From Solirubrobacteraceae bacterium (GTDB lineage Bacteria > Actinomycetota > Thermoleophilia > Solirubrobacterales > Solirubrobacteraceae), in assembly GCA_016463765.1 (NCBI GenBank), contig JAEMQS010000009.1, positions 29,468 to 93,467 on the forward strand: a DNA stretch of 64,000 nucleotides, written 5' to 3'. The notes under the pieces are model-generated. The model was not told where the DNA came from, ran no database searches, and saw nothing but the letters and a program-made list of their open reading frames with translations. The position numbers and the translations under genes are program-made. Shown one piece after another: positions 34,635 through 43,061 of this stretch. Every line of letters begins with the position of its first letter. The first letter of the stretch is position 1.

Positions 34635-35188
34635 CTGCTCGCTCCGGGCTCCCAGAGCGGCTCGGCGCCGTCGTTGGCGGCCCGGCTGAGGATGAACAGC
34701 AGGTCGCTCAGGCGGTTGAGGTACTTCGCGACCTCGGGGTTCGCGCCCTCGACCTCGAGCACCCGGCGCTCGGCACGGCGGCACACGGTGCGGCACACGT
34801 GCAGCTGCGCCGCGGCGGGGGTGCCGCCGGGCAGCAGGAACGACCGCAGCGGCTGCAACTCGGCGTTGACCTCGTCGCAGCGCTCCTCCAGCCACGTGGT
34901 CTGCTCGGGCACGACGCGCAGCCGCTCGCGGCCACCTTCCTGGCCCTCGGGCACGGAGAGGTCGGCGCCCAGATCGAAAAGGTCGTTCTGGATGCGGCGC
35001 AGCCACGGGCCGAAGCGCTCGGGCAGCGACGGAAGCGTCTGCGCGACGCCGAGATGCGCGTTCAGCTCGTCGGTCTCGCCGTAAGCCTCGATGCGCGGAT
35101 GGGTCTTCGGCACCCGGCTCATGTCGCCGAGGTGGGTCTCCCCGCCGTCACCGAGGCGGGTGTAGATGCGGGTGAGGTTCACGGTCAC
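34631..35188 (-). CDS. pduO: Cob(I)alamin adenosyltransferase, PduO type
   Basis: 185-residue ATP:corrinoid adenosyltransferase that makes the coenzyme form of B12. PduO-type hallmarks are the ATP loop TRLGDGGETHLGD near residues 10-22, EAYGETDELNAHLG, the IQNDLFDLGADLSVP segment, FLLPGGTPAAAQLHVCRTVCRRAERR, and the ending YLNRLSDLLFILSR. It is the first gene of the minus-strand corrinoid operon and starts with GTG. A CACACT hexamer 9 bases upstream may be its -10. The divergent side carries a cobalamin riboswitch, so salvage, adenosylation and uptake are encoded back to back. Confidence 0.95.
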   Translation of the reverse strand: MTVNLTRIYTRLGDGGETHLGDMSRVPKTHPRIEAYGETDELNAHLGVAQTLPSLPERFGPWLRRIQNDLFDLGADLSVPEGQEGGRERLRVVPEQTTWLEERCDEVNAELQPLRSFLLPGGTPAAAQLHVCRTVCRRAERRVLEVEGANPEVAKYLNRLSDLLFILSRAANDGAEPLWEPGASR

Positions 35189-35204
35189 GGTCGGCCGAGT
35201 GTGG

Positions 35205-35210
35205 CAGAAT
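35205..35210 (+). promoter_or_regulatory. Probable -10 element CAGAAT of the B12 riboswitch transcript
   Basis: CAGAAT ends 10 bases before the start of the riboswitch, in the short gap before the divergent adenosyltransferase gene. Confidence 0.4.
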
Positions 35211-35220
35211 GGCGCGTGTT

Positions 35221-35376
35221 ATCGGTCGGTGGTGAAGGGAAGTCGGTGCGAATCCGACACGGTCCCGCCACTGTGACCGGGGACGCCGTTCGCCCGCGCA
35301 TCAAGCGCTGCCACTGGGATCCGCCGGATCTTGGGAAGGCGCGGACGGTAGGCCCGGAAGTCAGGAGACCTGCCTC
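35221..35376 (+). promoter_or_regulatory. Cobalamin (AdoCbl) riboswitch
   Basis: Class I cobalamin aptamer. The conserved core GGTGAAGGGAAGTCGGTGC is followed by GAATCCGACACGGTCCCGCC and ACTGTGACCGGGGA, then the GCCACTGG element. The B12 box GTCAGGAGACCTGCC is at about 35360-35374. It precedes the DUF4430/ECF operon with no other gene between, so B12 should switch off expression of that operon. The expression platform (35377-35420) contains an AAAAGGG that could be a masked ribosome binding site. Confidence 0.95.
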
Positions 35377-35420
35377 CGACCACAGCCACGAATCCTCGCG
35401 GAAAAGGGATGGCCCCTCTC

Positions 35421-36560
35421 ATGAAGTTCCTCGCTCGCGGCACGGTTGCCGCAGTTCTCGCGCTCGCCTGCGCGGCACCCGCTGCCGATGCCACCAACGT
35501 CACGGTTCGGGTGGAAGGCCGCAACGCGACGCTGCTGCCTGAGACGGTCGTGAACGTCGACGGGAGCGGCGTGCCCGGCGTGGGCTGCCCGAACTCCGCC
35601 GCGGAGGCGCTCGACAAGGCGACGAACGGGAACTGGGCACGAGGCACGTTCACCGACACGATCCTCGGCGAGCAGCTGGTCTACACGGCGGACGACCCCG
35701 TCTACTGGGGGCAGTGGCACAACGGCGCCTACGGCAACGGCCTGTGCTCCGACATCGTCACCGAGGGCGGCGAGGTCCTCCTCATCGCCGACGCCTTCGA
35801 TCCCGCGACGTTTGCGCCGACGGTCCTGCCGACGTACATCAGCGGTGTGCCGACCGGCGGAATCACCCTCGGGCAGAGCTTCACGGTGAAGGTCGAGCAG
35901 GTCACGACCGACGGGACGTCGGGCAACGGGACGCGCGGCCCGCTGGCGGGTGCGACCGTCACGGTCGGCTCCGTCTCCGCCGTGACCGCGGCTGACGGCA
36001 CCGCGACCCTGACGCCGACGGCCGAGGGCACGTTCGACGTCCGCGCCGTGAAGGGCAAGCAGCGCGCTCCGGTGCGCAAGGTGCCGGTCGGGGCCGCGGC
36101 GATCGCGCAGGCGCAGGCCGAGGCTGTCGCCGCAGGCATCCCGTGCGCGACCACCGGCAACGACGGCCTGTGCGGCACGCGCGACCGTCTTGCGCCGCTG
36201 CTGACCCTGGCGGGGATCAAGGACCGGCAGGTCTTCCCGGCGGGCAAGGGACCGCGCCGCCTGTCGGGCACGATCGCCGACACGTCCGGCGTGCTCATGG
36301 TCAAGCTGCGCATCCACCGCCGCGCAGGCGAGAAGTGCTCGTACTTCAGCGGCCGCCAGGAGAAGTTCCGGCCGATCCGCTGCGGCGTGGCGAACGCGAA
36401 GTGGTTCAAGATCGGCGACCGCGCCGACTGGAGCTACCTCCTGCCGTCGGCGTTGCCCAAGGGCGACTACGTCGTCGACGTCAACGCCATCGACAAGGCC
36501 TACAACCGCGACGACCGCCGTGAGCGGGGCCGGAACCGGGCGTTCATCAGTGTCCGGTAG
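35421..36560 (+). CDS. Secreted DUF4430 (transcobalamin-like) protein, B12-regulated
   Basis: 379-residue exported protein, first gene behind the cobalamin riboswitch. The signal peptide is MKFLARGTVAAVLALACAAP with cleavage near ADA. Residues about 24-130 fit DUF4430, the fold of the C-terminal domain of intrinsic factor/transcobalamin: VTVRVEGRNATLL, then AAEALDKATNGNW, YWGQWHNGAYGNGLCSDIV and GGEVLLIADAFDP. An Ig-like domain (about 145-215) and a C-terminal beta domain with Cys residues (KCSYFSG, IRCGV) follow. I infer extracellular B12 capture or delivery to the ECF importer encoded next. ATG 35409 is an alternative start. The following lipoprotein gene overlaps by 11 bases. Confidence 0.85.
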   Translation: MKFLARGTVAAVLALACAAPAADATNVTVRVEGRNATLLPETVVNVDGSGVPGVGCPNSAAEALDKATNGNWARGTFTDTILGEQLVYTADDPVYWGQWHNGAYGNGLCSDIVTEGGEVLLIADAFDPATFAPTVLPTYISGVPTGGITLGQSFTVKVEQVTTDGTSGNGTRGPLAGATVTVGSVSAVTAADGTATLTPTAEGTFDVRAVKGKQRAPVRKVPVGAAAIAQAQAEAVAAGIPCATTGNDGLCGTRDRLAPLLTLAGIKDRQVFPAGKGPRRLSGTIADTSGVLMVKLRIHRRAGEKCSYFSGRQEKFRPIRCGVANAKWFKIGDRADWSYLLPSALPKGDYVVDVNAIDKAYNRDDRRERGRNRAFISVR

Positions 36561-37491
36561 GAGTTCCCTCCTCACGCTCGTGGTGCTCGCGGCGATGGTC
36601 GCCGCGGGCTGCGGCGCGGGTCCCGGGCAGGAGGCCGGCAACGTCGAGCTGCTCGTCACGCGCGACTACGGCGAGCAGGAGCTGCTGCGCCTGCCCGAGC
36701 CCGAGCAGCGCGGCGACGACACGGTCATGCGGCTGCTTCAGCGCAACGCCGAGGTCAAGACCCGATACGGCGGCGGCTTCGTCCAGGCGATCGACGGCCT
36801 GGCCGGCGGGCAGGAGGACGGCCGCTCGGTCGACTGGTTCTTCTACGTCAACGGCATCGAAGCCGAGGAGGGCGCGGCCTCCCGTGAGGTCGAGGACGGC
36901 GCGAAGGTCTGGTGGGACCGCCGCGACTGGGGCGCCGCCCAGCGGGTTCCCGCCGTGGTCGGCGCGTTCCCCGAGCCGTTCCGGACCGGGGAGAAGGGCC
37001 GGCGGTTCCCCGTGCGCATCGAGTGCTCGGACCTCGAGAGCGACGCCTGCGCGCAGGTCTACGAGCGGTTCACCGAACTCGGCATCGTCGCCGCGCGGGG
37101 CGGTCTGGGCACCAGCGGCGGGGACGAGACGATCCGCGTGGTCGTGGGTCCCTGGAGCGATGTGCGCGATCGCGACACGGTCGCCCGGTCCCTCAGCGAG
37201 GGGCCCCGGGTGAACGGCATCTTCGCCCGCATGGAGGACCGTGGCCGCACACTCGTCACGCTCGACGACCGCGGGCGCGAGGTCCAGCGCCTCGGCGCCG
37301 GCACAGGGCTCATCGCCGCCGGCCGCGACGGCGAGTTCCCGCCCACATGGCTGGTGACCGGGACCGACGACGCGGGCGTCGAGAGCGCGATCGCCGCGCT
37401 GGACGAGTCCGCGCTCGAGGCGAAGTACGCCCTGGCGATCTCCGAGGACCGCGGCGTCCCCCTGCCCGAGCGCGAGGGACGGGCGCCGTGA
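36550..37491 (+). CDS. DUF4430 lipoprotein, B12-regulated
   Basis: 313-residue lipoprotein. The signal peptide MSGRSSLLTLVVLAAMVAAGC has a good lipobox with Cys21, so it should be tethered to the outer face of the membrane. DUF4430 spans about residues 32-130. Its signature SVDWFFYVNGIEAEEGAASREVEDGAKVWW splits into the W-F-F-Y-V-N-G strand, the E-G-A turn and the D-G-A-K-V-W-W strand. The remaining 180 residues are an alpha/beta domain I do not recognise. GTG 36550 is preferred over GTG 36520 because the signal peptide then starts at once. It overlaps the previous gene by 11 bases and the next by 4 (GTGA), so it is co-expressed with the ECF genes. Confidence 0.87.
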   Translation: MSGRSSLLTLVVLAAMVAAGCGAGPGQEAGNVELLVTRDYGEQELLRLPEPEQRGDDTVMRLLQRNAEVKTRYGGGFVQAIDGLAGGQEDGRSVDWFFYVNGIEAEEGAASREVEDGAKVWWDRRDWGAAQRVPAVVGAFPEPFRTGEKGRRFPVRIECSDLESDACAQVYERFTELGIVAARGGLGTSGGDETIRVVVGPWSDVRDRDTVARSLSEGPRVNGIFARMEDRGRTLVTLDDRGREVQRLGAGTGLIAAGRDGEFPPTWLVTGTDDAGVESAIAALDESALEAKYALAISEDRGVPLPEREGRAP

Positions 37492-38357
37492 GCGGCGCCA
37501 CCCCGCTGCACGCCGCGCGCGCCACGGTCGTTCTGGCCTGGGGCGCGGTGCTCTGCGGTGCGGCCCTCGCCGCGAGCCATCCGCTCGCGCTGGGCGCCAT
37601 CGCGGTGATCGTCGCCGTCGCCGCCTGGCGGGGCGGCGTGGGGTCCACGGTGCGGCGGGCCGCGCTGTTCGCCGTCCCGGTCGCGCTGCTCATCGCCCTG
37701 ATCAACCCGTTCCTGGTCCGCGACGGCCTGACCGTGGTCTACCGGCTCGGTGAGCTGCCGCCGTTCGGGCAGGTCGACATCACGCTGGAGGCGCTGGTCG
37801 CCGGCCTGGTGCTCGGCGTACGGACCGTGCTGATCGTGACCTCGGTCGCGCTCGTGGCCGCGGTCGTCGACGGCGACGAGCTGCTGCGCGCGATGCGGCG
37901 CGTGTCGTTCCGCGGCGCGCTGACCGCCGCGCTGGCGATGCGCATCGCGCCGGTCCTCGCCCGGGACGGCAAGCGCATGGCGCTGGCCCGCCGGTCGCGC
38001 GCGGCGGCGCCGCCGACGCCCACCGCCCGGGAGCGGGTCGCCGTAGTCCGCGCCGTGACCACCGGCGCGCTGGACCGGGCCGTCGACCTGGCCGCCACGC
38101 TGGAGCTGCGCGGGTACGCCACCGCGACCCGGCCCGCGCGGGTTGTCCGCCCCTGGTCGCGCCATGACCTCGGGTTCGCGGCGTCGGCCGCCGGGATGGT
38201 CGCCCTGCTCGCGCTGGCCGTCGCCGCCGGGACACCGCACCTGCGTCCCTATCCCGAGCTGACGATCCAGGGCGGCGCCGTGGGCGTCGTGCTCGCCGTC
38301 GCGTTCGTCGCCGTGGCCCTGGCGCCGCTGGCAGCCCGCCGGGGGGTGGCGCGATGA
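37488..38357 (+). CDS. ecfT: ECF transporter T component (EcfT)
   Basis: 289-residue integral membrane protein, the coupling subunit of an energy-coupling-factor importer. Five to six hydrophobic segments are visible. A cytoplasmic helical region carries ALARRSRAAAPP and LRGYATATRP, the two Arg-containing coupling motifs (A-R-G-like) that contact the ATPases. The GTG start overlaps the lipoprotein stop (GTGA), and the stop overlaps the ATPase start (ATGA). Gene order DUF4430, DUF4430, T, A-A', S under a B12 riboswitch marks this as a dedicated corrinoid importer rather than a shared ECF module. Confidence 0.9.
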   Translation: MSGATPLHAARATVVLAWGAVLCGAALAASHPLALGAIAVIVAVAAWRGGVGSTVRRAALFAVPVALLIALINPFLVRDGLTVVYRLGELPPFGQVDITLEALVAGLVLGVRTVLIVTSVALVAAVVDGDELLRAMRRVSFRGALTAALAMRIAPVLARDGKRMALARRSRAAAPPTPTARERVAVVRAVTTGALDRAVDLAATLELRGYATATRPARVVRPWSRHDLGFAASAAGMVALLALAVAAGTPHLRPYPELTIQGGAVGVVLAVAFVAVALAPLAARRGVAR

Positions 38358-39967
38358 GCGCGCTGCGCTTCGAGGGCGTCACCGCCACCTTCCCGCGCGC
38401 CGACCGGCCCGCGCTCGACGACGTCAGCGTCGACATCGCCGAGGGCGAGTTCGTCGTCGTCGCGGGCGCGTCGGCGTCGGGCAAGTCCACCTTCCTCGGC
38501 GCCGCCTGCGGGCTCGTCCCGCACTTCCACGGCGGCGACTTCGCCGGGCGCGTCGTGGTGTCCGGGCTCGACACCCGTGACCACGGTCCAGCCGACCTCG
38601 GCCGCGTCGTCGGCGTCGTCCGGCAGGACCCCGAGACGCAGGCCGTGCTCACCAGCGTGCGCGCCGAGCTGGCCTTCGGGCTGGAGAACCGCGGCCACGG
38701 CCCGGCGGCGACCGCCCGCGGGGTGGAGGAGGTCGCGCTCGCGCTCGGGATCGAGGGCCTGCTCGACCGCGCGATCCACGAGCTGTCCGGGGGCGAGCTG
38801 CAGCGTGTCGCGCTCGGCGCCGCGCTGGCCGGCCGTCCGCGGATCGTGCTGCTCGACGAGCCGACGTCCCAGCTCGACCCGGTCGCCGGTGACGAGCTCG
38901 TCTGGCTCCTGCGGCGTCTGAACGAAGAGTGGGGGACGACGGTCGTCCTCGCCGAGCACCGGCTCGAGCGCTGCCTCGGGGCTGCCGACCGCGTGCTGGC
39001 GTTCGCCGACGGCCGGCTGGCCTGCGACGCGTCTCCGCGTGCGTTCCTCGACTGGGCGGGCACGGCCGCGCCGCTGCTGTCCACGCCGGGTGCGCGGCTG
39101 CTCGCCGCCGCCGGCCTGCCCGCGCCCGCCGGGGTCAAGGAGGCCCGCCGCGCCCTGCGCGACGCCGGGCTGCTCGACGACGCCACGGAGCCGCCCACCG
39201 TCGAGAGCACGCCGCCGCGGCGCCGCCGCTTCCGCCGCTCTGGTGCCGGTCCTGAGGCCGCACTGGACCTGCGCGGCGTCTGGGCCGAGCACGACGGCGG
39301 CCGGGCCGTGCTGCGCGGCATCGACCTGCGCGTCGGCCCGCACGAGCGCGTCGCGCTGATGGGCCGCAACGGCGCCGGCAAGTCGACCCTGCTGCGCCAC
39401 GCCGCGGGCCTTGAGGAGCCCACGCGCGGGAAGGTCGACACCGCCGGCCGGGTCGCGCTGCTGCTCCAGCACCCCGGCGACTACCTGCTGCACGAACGCG
39501 TCGGCGACGAGGTGTCCGCCGCCGCGCTGGCCGGGGCCGGGCTCGGCGCCCTGGCCGACCGCCATCCGCGCGACCTCTCCGGCGGCGAGCGCCAGCGCCT
39601 CGCGATGACGATCGTCACCGGGGACGGCCCGCCGCCCGCGGTGCTCTGCCTCGACGAGCCGACCCGCGGGCTGGACCGCGCGCAGAAGGCCGAGCTCGCG
39701 CACTGCCTGCGCGCAGGTGCCCCGGCGATCGTCGTCGCGACGCACGACCCGGAGTTCGCGGCGCAGGTCGCCGATCGCGTCGTGCTGATCGCCGACGGCG
39801 CGATCGTTGCCGACGCGCCCGCCTCCGAGGTGCTCAGCGGCGGCTGGTACTTCGCCACCGAGACGGCCCGGATCCTGGGCGGCGCCGGCGGCGCGCTGCT
39901 GCCCGAAGAGGGCGCCGCGCTGCTCGCCGCCCGTACGCAGTCCACGTCGGAGGTCCCCGTTCGATGA
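38354..39967 (+). CDS. ECF transporter ATPase, fused double EcfA
   Basis: 537-residue ATP-binding subunit in which the two ATPases of an ECF importer (A and A') are fused. The first domain (about residues 1-225) has Walker A GASASGKST, signature LSGGELQRVAL, and Walker B RIVLLDEPTSQLDP. A Pro/Arg-rich linker (about 245-300) leads to the second domain, with Walker A GRNGAGKST near 336-344, signature LSGGERQRLAM, and Walker B AVLCLDEPTRGLD, then the His switch ATHDPEF. Both sites look complete, so two ATP sites are likely active. It overlaps its neighbours by ATGA on each side. Confidence 0.93.
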   Translation: MSALRFEGVTATFPRADRPALDDVSVDIAEGEFVVVAGASASGKSTFLGAACGLVPHFHGGDFAGRVVVSGLDTRDHGPADLGRVVGVVRQDPETQAVLTSVRAELAFGLENRGHGPAATARGVEEVALALGIEGLLDRAIHELSGGELQRVALGAALAGRPRIVLLDEPTSQLDPVAGDELVWLLRRLNEEWGTTVVLAEHRLERCLGAADRVLAFADGRLACDASPRAFLDWAGTAAPLLSTPGARLLAAAGLPAPAGVKEARRALRDAGLLDDATEPPTVESTPPRRRRFRRSGAGPEAALDLRGVWAEHDGGRAVLRGIDLRVGPHERVALMGRNGAGKSTLLRHAAGLEEPTRGKVDTAGRVALLLQHPGDYLLHERVGDEVSAAALAGAGLGALADRHPRDLSGGERQRLAMTIVTGDGPPPAVLCLDEPTRGLDRAQKAELAHCLRAGAPAIVVATHDPEFAAQVADRVVLIADGAIVADAPASEVLSGGWYFATETARILGGAGGALLPEEGAALLAARTQSTSEVPVR

Positions 39968-41517
39968 CCTGGCAGCTCGCATCCTTCGCGATCCTCGCCT
40001 TCGCGCTCGCCAGCGGGTTCTGGTGGTACGAGCGCTCGCGGCCGCCGGCGAAGGTCGTCGCGCTCGTCGCCACGCTTGCGGCGCTGGCCGCGATCGGGCG
40101 CATCGCGTTCGCACCGCTGCCCAACGTCAAGCCGACGACCGACATCGTCCTCATCGCCGGCTACGTGCTCGGCGGCGCGCCCGGGTTCGTCGTCGGCGCG
40201 CTCACCGCGCTGGTCAGCAACATGTTCTTCGGACAGGGCCCGTTCACGCCCTGGCAGATGGTGTCGTGGGGACTCGTCGGGGTGTTCGGGGCGCTGCTCG
40301 CCCGCCTCGTCGGCCGCGACCTCGGCCGCTGGCCGCTGGCCGCCGCGTGCGGCGCGGCGGGCCTGGGCTACGGGCTGGTGATGGACGTCCACATGTGGGT
40401 CCTGTACTCCGGGCACACGCTGACCGAGCTGTGGGTGGTGCTCGGCCGCGGCCTGCCGTTCAACATCGCACACGCGCTGGGCAACGTCGTCTTCTGCCTG
40501 GCGTTCGGGCCGCTGCTCGTCCGCACGCTGCACCGGTTCCGCGAGCGGTTCGAGGTGCGCTGGCACCCGCTGCCGTCGCGCGCCGCCGCGCCGCTGGCCG
40601 TCGCCCTGGTGGCGGTCGTGGCCGTGGCCGGCAGCCTCGTCGCCGCGCCCGCCGCCGAGGCCGCGTTCGACCGGCCCGCGTCCTACCTGCAGCGCACCCA
40701 GAACGCCGACGGCGGATGGGGCGCCGCGCCGCGACAGGCGTCGTCGTCGATGCACACCGCGTGGGCGGTCATGGGCCTCGCCGCGTCGGGCCGGCATCCC
40801 GCGCGGGTGCGCCGTGGCGGCCGGTCGGGGGTGGACTACCTCGTCGCCACGATCGGTGGCGTGCGGCAGACCGCGGACCTCGAGCGCACGATCCTCGCGC
40901 TGGTCGCCGGCGGACGGTCGCCGCGGTCGGTGCGCGGGCGCGACCTCGTGCGCGAACTGGTCCGGCGTCGGCGCTCCGACGGGTCGTTCACGGGGCTCGT
41001 GAACCAGACCGCGTTCGGGATCCTCGCGCTGCGGGCGTCCGGCCGGTCGGCACGGGACCGGACGATCCGCTCCGCGGCGCGGTGGCTCGCGCGCCAGCAG
41101 AACCGCGACGGTGGCTTCAACTTCGCGCGCCGGGGTGGGCTGAGCGGCATCGATGACACCGCTGCCGCGGTGCAGGCGCTCGCCGTCGCGGGCCAGCGGT
41201 CGGCCGCGCGCCGCGGTGGGGCGTTCCTCGCCCGCCAGCAGAATCCCGACGGCGGCTACCCGCTGAACCCGCGCCAGGGGTCCAACGCGCAGAGCACGGC
41301 GTGGGCGATCCAGGGCCTGCGCGCCGCCGGGCGCAACCCGAACGCCCAGCACCGCGGAGGCGCGCGCAACCCGACGTCCTTCCTGCGGTCGCTGACCACC
41401 GGGTCGGGTGCGGTGAGGTACTCGCGGACCAGCGGGCAGACGCCTGTCTGGGTGACCGCGCAGGCGCTCACCGGCCTCGCGATCCGGCCCCTCCCGATCC
41501 GGCCTCCGCGCCGATGA
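39964..41517 (+). CDS. ECF S component fused to a six-repeat alpha/alpha toroid (intrinsic-factor-like) domain
   Basis: 517-residue protein with two parts. Residues 1-200 form a six-helix substrate-binding S component; GAPGFVVGALTALVSNMFFG and TPWQMVSWGLVGVFGALLA are typical. A further hydrophobic segment at about 209-236 ends in PAAEAA, so the rest lies outside the cell. Residues 237-510 hold six repeats of the prenyltransferase/squalene-oxidase toroid type, with QNADGGWG, RSDGSFTG, QNRDGGFNF and QNPDGGYPL cores. An alpha6/alpha6 toroid is the fold of the N-terminal domain of intrinsic factor and transcobalamin. With the two DUF4430 proteins upstream, both halves of the animal B12 carrier are represented. 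I infer B12 specificity. It overlaps the ATPase gene by ATGA and ends the operon. Confidence 0.88.
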   Translation: MTWQLASFAILAFALASGFWWYERSRPPAKVVALVATLAALAAIGRIAFAPLPNVKPTTDIVLIAGYVLGGAPGFVVGALTALVSNMFFGQGPFTPWQMVSWGLVGVFGALLARLVGRDLGRWPLAAACGAAGLGYGLVMDVHMWVLYSGHTLTELWVVLGRGLPFNIAHALGNVVFCLAFGPLLVRTLHRFRERFEVRWHPLPSRAAAPLAVALVAVVAVAGSLVAAPAAEAAFDRPASYLQRTQNADGGWGAAPRQASSSMHTAWAVMGLAASGRHPARVRRGGRSGVDYLVATIGGVRQTADLERTILALVAGGRSPRSVRGRDLVRELVRRRRSDGSFTGLVNQTAFGILALRASGRSARDRTIRSAARWLARQQNRDGGFNFARRGGLSGIDDTAAAVQALAVAGQRSAARRGGAFLARQQNPDGGYPLNPRQGSNAQSTAWAIQGLRAAGRNPNAQHRGGARNPTSFLRSLTTGSGAVRYSRTSGQTPVWVTAQALTGLAIRPLPIRPPRR

Positions 41518-41573
41518 CGGGCCGCCCGGCGGGATCGTGCCGGACCGCACGTCATCAAAACCCATCGGTCCGG

Positions 41574-41579
41574 TAGGTT
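41574..41579 (+). promoter_or_regulatory. -10 element TAGGTT of the pnt operon
   Basis: TAGGTT lies 9 bases before ATG 41589; no Shine-Dalgarno sequence. Confidence 0.5.
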
Positions 41580-41588
41580 TCCCGCCCC

Positions 41589-42719
<1,131 letters not shown>

Positions 42720-42735
42720 CACCCGGAGAGACCTC

Positions 42736-43053
42736 ATGGATTTCCTGACTCTCGCCGCGAGCACCGCTGAGCGCACACCGATCATCACGCTGCTGGCGAT
42801 CACCGTGCTCGCGGGCTTCGTCGGCTTCTTCGTCATCAGCAAGGTGCCGAACACGCTGCACACCCCGCTCATGTCGGCCACGAACGCCATCCACGGCATC
42901 GTGCTGCTCGGCGGCCTCATCGCCATGTTCGGCGCGGATGACGCGCTCACCAAGGCCATGCTCGTGGTGGCGATCATCTTCGGGATGATCAACATCGTCG
43001 GCGGCTTCCTGGTGACGGACCGCATGCTCGAGATGTTCAAGAAGAAGGACTGA
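42736..43053 (+). CDS. pntAB: NAD(P) transhydrogenase subunit alpha 2 (membrane)
   Basis: 105-residue membrane subunit with three to four helices, corresponding to the C-terminal membrane part of enteric PntA. PNTLHTPLMSATNAIHGIVLLGG and IFGMINIVGGFLVTDRML are the conserved segments. It forms part of the proton channel with PntB. GGAGAG lies about 6 bases before the ATG. It sits between pntAA and pntB, 8 bases from the latter. Confidence 0.96.
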   Translation: MDFLTLAASTAERTPIITLLAITVLAGFVGFFVISKVPNTLHTPLMSATNAIHGIVLLGGLIAMFGADDALTKAMLVVAIIFGMINIVGGFLVTDRMLEMFKKKD

Positions 43054-43061
43054 CGATTCTG

